A DNA stretch of 64,000 nt, taken from contig VJWN01000005.1 in NCBI GenBank assembly GCA_007644065.1, forward strand, positions 682,001-746,000, written 5' to 3'. The DNA comes from Margaritispora aquatica (lineage: Eukaryota; Ascomycota; Leotiomycetes; Helotiales; Discinellaceae). Positions within the stretch are counted from its first letter, which is position 1. The number at the start of each line of letters is the position of its first letter. Of the stretch, positions 10,240 to 25,068 are shown piece after piece. Position numbers and translations under genes: made by a program. Below the pieces are notes generated by a model, which was not told the origin of the DNA, did no database searches, and was given only the letters and a program-made list of their open reading frames with translations.

Positions 10240-13200
10240 GTTGAATGAGGTCGGATATTCGTTTGTAGGTAGAAGTCTTTGGAATGAGAAGGTTGAAGTT
10301 GTAAAAACAGGTAGAAAGTAGGAAGAGTTTCGTTCAATGACCTTCAGCTCCTCTTCAGCTTCAGTGTTGCTTTCTTGATGAGAGTTCTTGTGAAGATCTT
10401 CTTCGTTGGCGGTGTATTGTTCGCTGACCGAAGGAGCTTTCGCTCGAACGTGGGGTTCTTTGTCTTCAAGTATACAATTTCAGACCATCTACAGCTTGTG
10501 TTCTCGTGGTGAACGAAAATTGGCAGAAAAGAGGTCGGTAGATGAATGTTCAATCTATTGAGGAGATGGATTTCGAAGAAGGAGTTGGGGTTGTTAGGTT
10601 TATGTTGTTAAAGAAGAGAGAAGAAAGAGTTGAGGAATCTGGAGATGGAGGGGGATCAAGAAGCACGGATTCGAGCGGGTCCCGAGCAAACGAGTAGTAT
10701 GATTGGCTAGTCAGGTGCAAGCTGCAGTAGAAAGCTTCTTTTATGGAAACTCGTCTCGAATCACCAATCAGATGATGAATTATCGCAGCAATGAATTGGA
10801 TTCCAGTAAGGATTATCCCGGTCTGACCTGGATACTCGATTTCCCCGCGAATTCGAAAAGAGCTATTTAACCCGATGGAGAGAGACGGACATTTGATAAA
10901 ATGGAGATTCAAGTCAACCACCAAGAGGAACGTGGATCGATTCACCCGGCACTTCCATATAAAACTACGTGATGATGCCTCAAGACCTCGCACAAGGAGC
11001 TGCAGCATGCAAAGACGACGACAAAACGGCCTTGATCGCCTCAAATCTACCAAATCTGGTCATGGAACCTACCGACACGTACCCTCCGTGCATTCCGAAG
11101 CATCATTCGACATTTGCTTCCGCTGTCCAAAACGTCAGTTAACTTTCGTGTCGTTCCACTGCGTGGAAGAGTTGCAGCAGCCAAGGTGCTATGAAACAAA
11201 AACGGTTAATATGATAGGTCACCTCTCACACCCAGAAGCCAGACAACCTTCTGCCACACCGCAAATCGGCATTTGGTGTGAGTGGTTGCTTTCCTTGTTC
11301 CTTTGACATTTCCAAGGTTGTGGAGATAATGTTGCATGCTTCTTTTTGTATCTTCAGATTGCTTACTTTTGCGATCGTGATCCTTTATCAGTATCCACTC
11401 AAGGAGCTGATATTGTTACATCGATGATTGAAATCTACACGAATTCGTTTTGTCTGATGATAGTCCCCGATGAGTGCTTGCGGAGGACAATCGCGTTGAT
11501 CTCTTTGAGGATCTATGTGTGCATCGAGTAATGATGATCACATTTGAGACGGTACCCCTGAAGTTGCACCAAAACAGCCTGCATACTGGTCTTAGAGGGA
11601 ATGACTTTCATTCGTCACCATGACATGTGCTGTGTTGTGTTGGAAGATCTTTGGACAGATTCTAGTGGATCATGGGAGCCAAGGTCTTGGGAGGAAGTCG
11701 AAGCGATCCCCGCAATCTTTGATATGCAGTATCACGTGTGCTGGCACCGACAGCTGCATCTAGGCTCTTTGCATCGTGGCATTATACAAGAGAATATCAA
11801 GCCCTTGTGAGACACTCTTTACATGAACTTGTGTATGATTTGATAGGCTGCACCAAGGAACTTACTAAAGGAAAGGCCATGTAATGTCTGTGCTTTGTGA
11901 CATGTATGAAGTCCGGAGATAGCTAACCAAAATCACTATGCCACAAGCCTTTCTAAAGATCGAGCTATCGTCCAATATCATGCAACGCTTATCTATCTTC
12001 ATCGTCTGCTCTACGAAAGAGAAACTGTGACACATGAAGCCGCCAGGTCATCCTCGCTCGCTTCGCCAATAGGGGCTCGCTTATCATAATAGTAGAGTTG
12101 GAACCAACAGCAGCAATCCATTTACTTGAGATTTAAGAAGACTCCGCAGAAACATAGATTCTCTTTGGTTGTTGTAGAGATAGAATTGGAATCACTTCAA
12201 GAGTGACCGATTAATTTTCGGCGAATTATTTGGGTAATTGCCGGAAACTGAATCTTCCAGTAGTCAACTACACTTTGACAAAAAGTCACGCCATTCCTTT
12301 CCTTCCACATTGAGGACTCCGCTTATCACAAACTCCCACTTCACATGAATTGGCCGTAGTTTGAAAGCATCAGATCTTTCATTGTTGATATGAAGCAAAC
12401 TTTGAGATCACGTATTCAACCCAATTAGTAATACCAGACATCACACATCCAAATCAACTGACGCTTCCGGTTTGCCAAAACCCGTATTCGGGAAGTTTCA
12501 TAAATATCATCATGCTCAAGTCATCGAGACAGTCGTTCTTACACTTTGTGTGCAAGGGACAATTGAGACAGTGTCTTGATGGCATTGGGTTGTTCTAATT
12601 GATCATCAGTATTCGATGGCGGCGACGTAAACAGACTCTAGGCCCAACTTGATCTGTTCCGATATAATGGCAGGGTTTCAATCTCAAATTTTCTTCTCTA
12701 CTTTGATGTCAGATAATCCTCTCATTCAAGATCTCCACAGATGACATCTCCGCAAAAAGATTCAGAGGGAAGAGCTTCTAAAGAGGAACAACAATAAACA
12801 TAGTCCACATTCGCCAAAGTTCAAGTCAGTCGCTCTCGAAGGCGCTTCCTACAACTGAGGGCCCGGGATATCCACTTTGGATACTCCTTATAGCGGCAGC
12901 ATTAAGACTATGTCGTTGTCATCTCTCAGGTCTCTGAAGCTGGTCATGTCAAATTAGAGTTAAGGTCTACCTTGTAGATCATCAGAACGATTAGCTTCTT
13001 GTATATTACATAGCGCCATAAGCTATATAGAACTGTATTCCACTTCGACTTGATGGAGTCAATTAGTTGATGTTGTCTAACGTGGGTAGTATTGATCTGA
13101 TCTGGAGGGGCATTCAGTTCAAGGTTGTTCTTGGTTTATGGAGAATGAGGAATAATTGTATACTTTTACTTGACTCTCACTTACCATCCCAACGTCGAGC

Positions 13201-13634
13201 TCGATGTTTATTCGGTTTAGCCAGACCAGGTCAATTCAGAAAACACAGCGCCTTCCTTTCTCATCGGACTTGGTCATGTGACCATACTTCCAAGTTCTAA
13301 TTTGGAATAGGAAGGGACGAAAGAATGACGACCAAGAACATTGTAAAGAGATGATTTTCCTGGGAGCATCCTCATGACCTAAATCGATGTTGAGATTCAA
13401 AAAGCACAGTTGATTGACAACAACTTATCATTCAAGCTTGAATTGAGCTCGAAGCTGTTGTATTACAGACTTCTATCGCATCTTTTTGGTGCTTCAACCA
13501 CACTCCTCTTTTCGAATATCCATAATTGAAGCTCGTACAATTAAGGATTCATTAGCAAGATCGTGGTTATCAAAACAAATCCATCTTGATATCCTTTGCT
13601 CAATTTTGCCACATCCTTCATCCATACGAACACA
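10240..13634. other. Gene-poor interval, about 3.4 kb
   Basis: The left part is the promoter and leader of the serine-rich gene. A 56-codon frame at 10972-11142 has somewhat protein-like composition (listed separately). Frames at 10550-11053 (minus) and 10875-11306 (plus) overlap it and read as random sequence. From about 11,300 to 13,600 I see AT-rich DNA without a supportable gene, RNA gene or mobile element. Confidence 0.5.
10972..11142 (+). CDS. Candidate small ORF, 56 codons
   Basis: Begins with two tandem ATG codons (10972 and 10975) and ends at TAA 11140-11142. The product is acidic and cysteine-containing (CKDDDKTALIAS, TDTYPPCIP). The last codons read AAC-GTCAGT, a fair splice donor, so it could be a first exon, but I found no convincing acceptor and downstream exon. 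It is shorter than usual gene-caller cutoffs. Chance open sequence is the main alternative. Confidence 0.18.
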   Translation: MMPQDLAQGAAACKDDDKTALIASNLPNLVMEPTDTYPPCIPKHHSTFASAVQNVS

Positions 13635-14559
13635 ATGAGTCAATCAGAGCGCCTGCCAAAGCCTCAGTAGTAAGTCAATACACTCTAGCATAGGCAAGTA
13701 TGTTCATGCTAATGTATTTTCAAGCCTTAAACAGCCCCCGATCTCACGCGTTAGCTTTCCAGGGTTAGAAAGCGAACGGGCAGACCCCCAAAACGAGCCA
13801 CCCAGTATCAAAGACTCCACGAAGCCTAAAATGCCTCAGAATACTCCCAGATTCTCGTGAGTCTTGTATTGCCTGATGTCACCAACCACAAATGGGTCTA
13901 ATAATTCTCACAGTGGACCTTCCGAAGTGGTCATATTCCTTATTGGGCCAGGTCCCGAGCCTCCAAAATTTCTCGTCCACAAACAATTCGTTATCCACTA
14001 CTCCGCAGTACTCAAAGCGGCATTTAGCTCCTCCTTTGTTGAAGTTCAAACTCAAACTTATCGGTTAGATAACATTGAATGTGAGGCTTTCCAGTTCTCC
14101 AGTGAATGACTCTATACCCAGAAGATCCAACCACTTGGATTAGATGGCGACCATATCAAGGAGAATGAAGAAAAAGACAAAGAAGAGCGTATCGAGAGTG
14201 AGACCAAAGAGTTCCTTGGATTGCATGAGCTATGGGTACTTGCTGATAAGTTTGCTATACCTCGGCTCCAGAATGTGGTGCTCGATGCTATCGCCAAGAT
14301 CAATCGCAAGGCACGAGTTTCAACTTGGATCTTCAAATATGTCTATGAGCATACCGCCCAGGATAGTACCTTACGCATGCATTATATCAACCAATGTCTC
14401 TTGAGGTTGGATCAGGCGACCCTTAGAAAAGACGACAACTTTTTCCCACGAGATATGTTATTTGATATAGCTATGACTCCATTATCCAACAGAGTCCAAA
14501 CAAGAACAATCCCCTTGGACAGTTCCATTCATCCTCGCGATCTTGTTCCCGAAGAGTAG
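13635..14559 (+). pseudogene. BTB/POZ-domain gene with an in-frame TGA
   Basis: Exons 13635-13669, 13725-13856 and 13914-14559. Introns are 55 bp (GTAAGT...TCAAG) and 57 bp (GTGAGT...CACAG), both phase 2. After a Ser/Pro-rich N-terminus the BTB fold begins with SEVVIFLIG and KFLVHKQFVIHYSAVLKAAF, then the frame meets TGA at 14107-14109 and continues without a shift: LYTQKI, an acidic linker, LHELWVLADKFAIPRLQNVVLDAI and a helical C-terminus, stop at 14557-14559. BTB proteins of this fungal type usually have a Trp directly before LYT, so the TGA sits where TGG is expected. Ignoring it, the product would have 269 sense codons. Either a recent pseudogene, a truncating allele, a sequencing error or stop readthrough (context TGA-C). 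Such proteins are of mostly unknown function; many BTB proteins are CUL3 adaptors. Confidence 0.75.
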
Positions 14560-15562
14560 GAAACTCCCTAGATTTGCGTCGAAGGTGATCAATCTCAGCA
14601 TTTACATTTCCAAGATTTCCTTCTCTGAGTCCACACCAGTTTTTGCGGTCTTTCAGAGACAGGCAACAATATTTCTGGGAGCAGCTTGATATCAAGGCGG
14701 TGTTTTACAAAACAGATTTCTCAATGATTAGCTGGATGTTGCTTAGCGACTCCCCAGGAAAGCACGCCTTTAACGAATGATAGTTGAGCAGGTGTTTGGG
14801 CAATTTTTGACCTCCGACTAAATTGATATGAAGCACTATAAGTCTCCTCTCACGATTCTAGTGGGTGCTTATTTTCGTAAATGCGGTATTGTACTTTATC
14901 CCTCCTGTGCAATCCTTTAACTCTGATAGTGCTTGCCCTATACTCCAGGGATGTCTCAATATTCAGTAAGCTGAGAACCTGGCATTTTACATATACATGC
15001 CTGTATTGATTCTTGTATTCCGAAACTTCCATGTTTGCATAAATCTTCTTATGAGCTGTGGTCTGTTGGATCGATTTGAAGAAGTGAACTAGAAGTGAGA
15101 GCTTAAGAGCAACTCAAAACATGTACCCTATCATTCTTTTAAACATAAAGTATTACACACCCCATATCTAACCTTGAATTCAGCTACCGCTTCCAGGCGT
15201 CCTCAAGCCAACCGTTGAAATGGTCGGATCTCTAATTATCTTGTAGTTAACCGGTATCTTAGATCCGAAAGATACCCGGTGTCCCGCCCCGCTTGTTATA
15301 GCATAACCGGGATTTCCCACAACTTGAATGGCTAGAAAGTAATCAGACTTCGTACAGCCCCTGAGGGGATAATAGATATGACTTCTAACATGGACCTCCT
15401 CATGACGGAACAGAACCGCAATACAGGGCCGATGTCTTACTTTAACAGTGCATAAGGGCGCTAGATAATCTCCCAAGTTCATATATTTGTTGACCACTGC
15501 TTGACTGAGATTTTTCGAGGAATAAGTATCATCAAACGAGTGATTTCACTCATCTTCGAGCT
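14560..15562. other. Intergenic, about 1.0 kb
   Basis: 3' UTR of the BTB gene and promoter of the permease. A 105-codon frame on the minus strand at 15180-15497 looks accidental. No repeat or RNA gene seen. Confidence 0.4.
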
Positions 15563-17426
15563 ATGGCTGTCGACATACACGCCTCGAAAGAGACTGAACT
15601 CTTCGAAAAATCTGACAAATACACTTCATCAGCGTCGAAAAATGATGAAGAAGAAGCACAATCAGAGGGCCAGGTGGAAGAGCTTCGAAAGGATTTCTCT
15701 GTCTGGTCACTTGGCGCGCTCTGCCTGGCTCTGATGGCAACTTGGGAAGCGAGTGAGTGTTGACGATTAATTTCAATCATTACTCTCAAAGCATTCTAAC
15801 TTCCAACCTACAGTTACTTCTGTCGTTGCAGCCGCTCTCATCAACGGTATGCAAAACTCACAATGACACTTGCGTCACTGGAAGCGAAACTGATCTGAAA
15901 TAATAACAGGTGGTGCGCCATGCCTCTTCTACAACTATATCATAAGTTTCTTGGGTTCTATTGCCATTGCTTGCTCACTTGGTGAGATCGCATCGATTAT
16001 TCCAACTGCCGGAGGTAAGTTACAAAGACACATCTCGGGGAATATAAATATGCTGATTTCGAAAGGTCAATACCACTGGGTACACGCCATGGCAAACCCA
16101 AAGCAGAAACTGGTGGCAAGTTGGGTGACAGGAGTAAGTTGTATCTCAAGCAGTCCCAATCATATTCCAAAGTTCAGGAACTGCGGAACTAACAGGAACC
16201 ACAGTGGATTAGTATTGGTGGACAAATCGTCTTGACAGCATCAGCTGCCTTTGCTGCTGGACTTCAATTCCAAGCATTGATCACTCTCAACCACCTCGAC
16301 TCATATGTCCCGCAGAGATGGCAAGGTATGCTGTTCTACTGGCTCATCCTGCTGTACTCTGCTGCAGTAAACATATGGGGATCAAAAATCCTACCACACA
16401 CAAACCTAGCTGCGGGAATATTCCACATTGTCGGCTTTGCCGCGTTCATGATTGTCTTTGGGGTAATGGCGCCGAAGCATGATGCACATTATGTGTTTGT
16501 GGAAGTCAGTAATACAAGTGGAGTATGTATACCATTCAAAACAAAAAATCCTGCAATTGCACTCATTAATGCCTTTGTAGTGGTCAAGTGATGGTGTGTC
16601 TTGGCTGGTTGGTCTGTTGAGCACTGTCTACCCATTTCTAGGATACGACGCTGCATGCCATCTCGCAGAAGAGATGCCTAAGCCAACTCGGAACGTTCCA
16701 ATCGCCATGGTCGGCAGCGTAGTCATCAACGGCATCATCGGACTCGGCTGGGCGCTGATGCTCCTCTTTTCTCTCGGAAACTTGAACGATCTCCTGGCAA
16801 CAGCCACCGGGTTCCCTTTCATCCAGCTCTTCCTTAACACGACAAAAAGTCCTGTTGGAGCTACGCTCATGACTTTGGCTATCAATTTGACAGCAGTGTT
16901 CGCAAACGCTGCTGGGTTGACATCAACTTCGAGGACTTATTGGGCTTTTGCGAGAGATTCCGCTGCACCGTTCTCGAGCTACTTCGCTAAGGTCAACACG
17001 AAATTGCAGATCCCCGTGAGGGTTATCGTCTTCATCACGGTGCTGGAAATGCTTCTGGGGCTAATCTACCTCGGCAATAGCACGGCGTTCAATGCAATTC
17101 TGAGTATGGCAATCCTGGGGATGTACTTGAGTTATCTGCTTCCAATCGTATACATGGTAGCCCATGGGAGAAAAAGTCTGGAAGACCATCAATTCGGACC
17201 GTGGAGTATGGGTCGCACTCGTGGGCTCATCATCAATGCTATTGCGATTTGTTGGCTGTTGCTTGCAATTGTGTTCAGTACATTCCCATCCATGGAGCCG
17301 GTGACTGCACAGAACATGAACTACTCGACCGTGGTTCTTGGTGGTTGGGTTGCTTTTGGAATCATCTTTTTCGTTTGGTTCGGAAGACATCGGTATAATG
17401 GTCCTATTATTGAGGTGACAAAGTAG
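15563..17426 (+). CDS. Amino-acid/choline-type permease (APC superfamily)
   Basis: Six exons: 15563-15752, 15814-15846, 15910-16014, 16066-16133, 16205-16522 and 16581-17426; 519 aa. Exon 2 is only 33 nt. The cytosolic N-terminus is acidic (residues 1-45). Then follow alternating hydrophobic segments in the pattern of a 12-helix transporter. Family landmarks are ALINGGAPCLFYNY, GEIASIIPTAGGQYHWV and WVTGWISIGGQ in the first half, then GYDAACHLAEEMPKPTRNVP and TSTSRTYWAFARDSAAPF. These match fungal amino-acid/polyamine/choline permeases of the GABA-permease/choline-transporter type at the plasma membrane. Substrate (GABA, choline, an amino acid) cannot be fixed from sequence. Length is normal for the family and no break is seen. 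Confidence 0.92.
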
Positions 17427-18303
17427 ATGTCACTTTGGCGAGGCTTAACATTGTTGCTTGAACGGAAGGAAATTATTTTCAATGTTTTGTTTTACGAATC
17501 CATAGACTTATTCCGCATCTACTCCCTGTCCTCCAAATTACTTCGATTTGCGAGTTGGCCGACTGACTCACTGCTTTGCGTACATCATGGCCTGTAGAAG
17601 GTTCCTGAACATGCTTTACTCTTATTCTTCTTTCGACTTGGAGTTGGGGGCCTTTGACGTGCCCCACCCATTTCCCCAAGAAGCTACGGGAAGTACCTTC
17701 TCACTTGTAAATACACACGTGTACGTCACATAACGTTTTCCACAAGTGTGCGCTTAGTTCACTTCCAGAAGCCTCAAAACTACAAAAGAGTTCGGGAGGA
17801 ACATTACTGTATATTTCCAAATCTTTTCTCTTAATGAGAAGTGCAAATTTCCAAAGCCACGGATGTAAGGATCTTATCTAAAGCTTGATAGATCAGAACT
17901 GGGTCATTGGTTCAGGTTGTGTGACATTGAACGAACCTCGCTTAAGAACTCCAAAATAAAATCCCTCCAAAACACCTGCTAGTATTTCGATGAGTAGAAA
18001 GTTCTGGAAGAAAAAAGAAGTGCGAAACAGGTTTTAATACCTATATTTCAACAATAACAGAAATATTTTATTCCCATAACCCAAAAGTCCTCGAGGCTCG
18101 GTAAGATCCTACAAAATCAGGCATAAATCCAGGGGGGTGGTGCTGCCTAAATACGCCGAACCAAGTCAGCCTCATGAGTCAAAGAGGCCACCCTCATCCT
18201 ACATTTCACTCTCATATATTACACTTACTCTCTTTCATTGAAGACTTCATTATTCTCAACCATTTAACTCCCCTTTAAACTTTCCTGTTCAACACAACTC
18301 AAA
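17427..18303. other. Intergenic, about 0.9 kb
   Basis: Permease 3' UTR and the promoter of the acidic unknown gene. The last 100 bp before 18304 are C/T-rich (18200-18300), with a TATATT element near 18216, consistent with a fungal leader. No other gene seen. Confidence 0.45.
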
Positions 18304-19531
18304 ATGTTCACCTCACGCACCCTAACTGGCAACACAATATGGGAGCAACTCAACCCTCCCTTCCGGATGGTTGATTTCTCAGACTCCCCGGCTGTGGTGA
18401 CAGTAGCGCACTACTTGCGTCTGGCGTGGTGCTTTGTCCCGGATGAGACGTATGGCTGTGATGAAGTCGGCATTGGAAGGTTCATGAGAGAGACTCAGGA
18501 GAAGAGAATAGCCGAGGATAAGGTGTTAGCGGAGGGAGAGAATGCTAGTGAGACAGGGGATGAGAAGACGGGAGCTGAAAAGGAGGAAGTTGAGAGCGTG
18601 GAAGTCTCAGATGTCGTGGACTTGGAAAGTGAGGCGCCTCTAGCAACAACCGAAATCGAGGACAAGGACGATGATGAGGATGAGGATGAGAGCAAGATCG
18701 AAGATGAGCCTGAGAATCAGAATGAACATAACAACAACGATGAAAGAGTCAGCGAGACAGAATCAACCTCATCCCAAGAAGAACAAACAATCGCACCCAA
18801 AACAGCCATAATCCCCCTACACAGCGAGACACCAACACCAAACCCCGACCTAGCATCAGAAGAAGACGAGAGCCGCCACACGGCCTGGCAGCAAGCGATT
18901 CTATCCTTCTGGAACCACGTCTTCTGGGACGTGATGCAGTTCCTCCCACAAGTCGGCATGGGAATCGGGCATTTCCACGCACCAAGCCATTCATCTCTCA
19001 CGATCCCGTTTCCCCCAGTTTCATCCTCATCTCCATCGTCATCGTTGTCAAGCACAGACGACAATAAGGACGCAAAGCAGAAACCAGCACTCACACACAC
19101 ATTCACCACCAACACGCTCCTCGTCCCGACCTATCTCGCGCCAGGTTGCACACTACGCATGACCACCAACTCATCCACAGGCACGAGCAAAGAAGAAGAG
19201 CTAGGGAAATTCAACGACAGCACGAATACAGAGTGCTGGTGGTTACGACAAGGCGTTCCTGTATCCTTCTACGTTGACTCGCCTCCTTCTTCGTCCCAAA
19301 GCACAAGTCAGCCAGCAGCCGTGTTAGCAATCGGTATACTATGTGACGCCATGCACGAGGTGAGCAATTGAAAACTCGCTGATGAGCGAAAAATATAATT
19401 TAAAAACTGGCTAACGGTGTGGTGTGATGCAGGAAGCAGTAGAGGCTATCGAGGCAGAAGAGATACAGCAGGAGATTCTGGAGGCAGAGATGGAGGTCCC
19501 GGTTGATGGACCGGTTTTAGAGGTGCATTGA
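18304..19531 (+). CDS. Acidic unknown protein, two exons
   Basis: Exons 18304-19359 and 19433-19531, joined over a 73-bp intron (GTGAGC, branch CTAAC, GCAG) in phase 0; 384 aa. I do not recognise the family. Residues 1-60 look ordered and aromatic (NTIWEQLNPPFRMVDF, VAHYLRLAWCFVPDE). Residues about 65-200 are extremely acidic and low-complexity (Glu/Asp/Ser). A second ordered block, about 205-235, contains FWNHVFWDVMQFLPQ, followed by a serine/proline-rich stretch, then a beta-rich segment with CWWLRQGVPVSFYVD. The second exon adds a 33-residue glutamate-rich tail. No signal peptide or membrane helix. Without the splice the frame ends after three extra codons; the intron is preferred for its branch site and acidic continuation. 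The stop codon lies within a tandem repeat. Confidence 0.75.
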
Positions 19532-19780
19532 GCTGTTGATTATTGACTCAGATGCATGGGTAGGATTAGTTTAATGTGACCACGAATACTTGAAAGAATT
19601 GTAAATGCTACATTGAGCTGTTGATTATTGACTCAGATGTATGGGTAGGATTAATTTAATGTGACCACGAATACTTGAAAGAATTGTAAATGCTACATTG
19701 AGCTGTTGATTATTGACTCAGATGTATGGGTAGGATTAATTTAATGTGACCACGAATGCTTGAAAGAATTGTAAATGCTA
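19526..19780. repeat. Three tandem copies of an 85-bp unit over the stop codon and 3' UTR
   Basis: Copies start at 19526, 19611 and 19696 with the motif CATTGAGCTGTTGATTATTG and each ends GTAAATGCTA. The period is exactly 85 bp. Copies 2 and 3 differ at one position that I can see (ATACTT versus ATGCTT) and copy 1 differs from copy 2 at two (GCATGG/GTATGG and ATTAGT/ATTAAT), so the duplication is recent. The unit includes CAT-TGA, the last sense codon and stop of the upstream gene; the coding frame ends in copy 1. Confidence 0.95.
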
Positions 19781-20135
19781 CCTTGTTCTTTAGATATTGG
19801 ATAGTTGATGTTTGCTGCGTAGGCAAAGACACTACAGGTACCATTGACTTCAGAAACAAATGATATATGCCGAGTGCCCAAATGAAGCTACTAGAGCGGC
19901 TTGCTCATGAGTGATAAGTCAAAGGCGTCTTAGCCGACGCCGATATAGTCAAAAATGATATTCAAAACCAAAATATACTGATCAACGTGATTCATTCCAC
20001 TAAGCTGTGTGAGCCCTTCGTAAAGAGCCATCTTAACAAGCAAAACCAAAAGCCATAAACCCATTCCTGTCCATGATTCTTTTTTTTCCCAATTCGCTAA
20101 TAACAGATAAACAGACCCAAGATAATACAAGCCAT
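19781..20135. other. Convergent 3' region between the acidic gene and GFA1
   Basis: About 355 bp after the tandem repeat. It should hold both polyadenylation regions. I see no gene; the minus frame at 19930-20130 is hydrophobic but has no family signature. Confidence 0.4.
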
Positions 20136-22531
<2,396 letters not shown>

Positions 22532-25068
22532 GTTTGCTCTGGCAAATGGATTACTGAGAAACTGTCAATGAAAGAAGCGAGTAGCAAGCTGAAATCTGCG
22601 AGATGGATATGCAGAAGAACGAGTGCAGAGACAAAGTAGAGAGATGCAAGTGAGATGGGATGAGCTGAATGGATTGGCAGGTTTGAAGTATTTGAACAGC
22701 TCGAGGTATGCATGGGACCTTGGACCTTTGGGGGGCTTTCAACACGAAACGTCTAAGCGAATCGACTGACCGCATTGACAACAAGGGAAAGCACCAGGGT
22801 AAGAAGGCTGAGGTGAATGCTTATTGGGGCATTGAGAGTTAGTGCATCATCACCGCTGTCAATAAGGCATATTTTCTACGTTGGCGGTTTAGCTCTCTCT
22901 CACCACGACACCTAATGCTGACTTCTGCTTGGTTCCTCTCAACTTTCGGATTCTTACCACTCAATTGAGCCTGTCAACAAAGGCGGCTCTGGGAATAGTT
23001 TCTGAATCAGTCAAAACACATCTCAGGCAACGCCTCAAAAGGTTCTTAGTGGGTGGCTACGAGATGCTTGAAAATGCGCAGCCTCCATTAGCGCCACAAT
23101 TCAAGGTATTTTTAGGTCATGATCTACAAAGTACGCCAGGAACAGGACTAAGCCAAGACCTAGGAACTTCAGTCCCTAGCCACGACAGCTTGTATTTTCG
23201 TCTCCCATACGAAGGAATCCAGAGAAAGTCTCGTTCGATGCATTTGACGCTGTGGCACCGATGAGGCAAATCTGTCTCTGCGATTGCGGGAACACCGTCA
23301 ATACGGGCGATACGCAAACACGAGGTGTGGAGTGGAAGAGATGTCCCGGTGATGCACAACCCATACCCAGTCCGATATCCAGTTTGTAAACCATGTTCTC
23401 CAGCCACAGCTGCAAGATGTGTTTGCTGATGCGATGTCTCGGTGCTTGCTTGCAGCTTCAAAGTGTGAATAGCGGTGTATCACCGATACACAAAGAGCCT
23501 CGTGGTGTTTTACTGCAATCAAGATGTCTCTGGTGCATTTACCACGGTAGGACAATAATGGAAAAGGTAGGTCATAGAAGTCTGTCTCAGTTTGATATTT
23601 GTCTATACCTGCTTAGCTGTTTGAAAGCGTGACTTATGTTACAAACTTGGATTTATTTTGGTCCAATTGATGGGATGCATCTGAAACATGACTTGATCTG
23701 ATTATCATCCCATAATTTTGCGCATTCATTGCGTTTTCATCGGACTAGGTGGTCAAAGTTGGGATTGCACAAAAACGGTCAACCCCAGCGACAGCGGGGT
23801 TTGAGACCTCTTGTATTCATTCCTCTACCTCCACTATCAAGACTTGGCGATCTCTGAAAACGGCCAAAGTTTGGACGATATTTCATTCCAGTGATTCGAC
23901 AAGCTGCCGAGATAAACCTTATGTCAAGCTTCATAAGAGCTCCTCGGTGCACAGATGTGGGTTGCTAGATGGCCCTGTATATAGTAAGCTGACAAGTTGG
24001 CTTGCTTCTCACGTCAGGCAAATTTGCGTTCCTTACTCAGCCCTATGCAAACTTCCGGCGTCTCAAGCATTATTGCGGGGGAAGTCTGGAAAAGGCAAGA
24101 CGAGAACCCAAGCAATCTTGCAGGATTAGTTGCTTGTGCTTGACTTTTGAGGCTCCGGGTTGCTCTCAAATTTGTGGCGTACGGAGCTGAAGATTCAGAC
24201 ATCCAGTGTCTCGCCTCCTGATAAACGACAGATACCTTACTGCAGAAGGAGCCATAAATCATCGATGCTGTTGTATGTTAGGTATACAAACAGCATGCAA
24301 GATAAAGAATTTTCAGCCAGGTGCAGGATCAATACTCATGTATGATTTTCGGTGAAGGCAATATATTTGGAAAACTATAAGGAAAGTCACCTTTATAAGA
24401 TCATCAAAACTTTGCTGTGATTATCTGTCCGCGAAATTGAATGACAGCAAGAAGATACCTAACAGTTATTTTCGATTCTACCAAATGAGCTCTATGTCCA
24501 TTCTGATACCAATTGCCTTACTACTGATCCAACAAGCCTCTAAGTTGGTCCGTACTTCGTGGTTCATTAAAGTCTCTGAGCCCATATCTAAAGAAGCTTA
24601 ATACTCATGTGAATCTCCCAAACTTGCTCTGGGTATCTTCAAACTACTTATTTTGTATAATTAAGCAAGCTACGGAAGACGAAAATTTATACCTTAGCTT
24701 TCTTGGTCCATCGTAGACTTAATTGAACTGCTCATACCTACTAGCATATCACTCCCTCCATCACCTGAAGATGCTTGGTATTTTGAGTGGTTATTGGTTT
24801 TTCAAGCTACAAATGATATCTCCTCGTCTTTCATCCTCTTTAAAAACTTTTACACGTTATTACTCACTTTCTCATTTTTTCACGTACTAAATTTTGAGAC
24901 TCGCCTCATAGCGCGCTTTATAAATACCCACACTGATCTCATGCCTGCAAACCCTAAGATACCAAGTCGAGGATATGAGATTTATCATAAGTTCTGCTGC
25001 TGAGTTGCCGGTTTCAAATGTAAGATACAATTCGCTTTACCTGTCTTTTAAATACTCTTGCAGCAAGG

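Noticed and set aside
10550..11306. Overlapping 167-codon minus and 143-codon plus frames
   Set aside because: They overlap each other with no family-like sequence, no clear promoter and no splice-supported extension.
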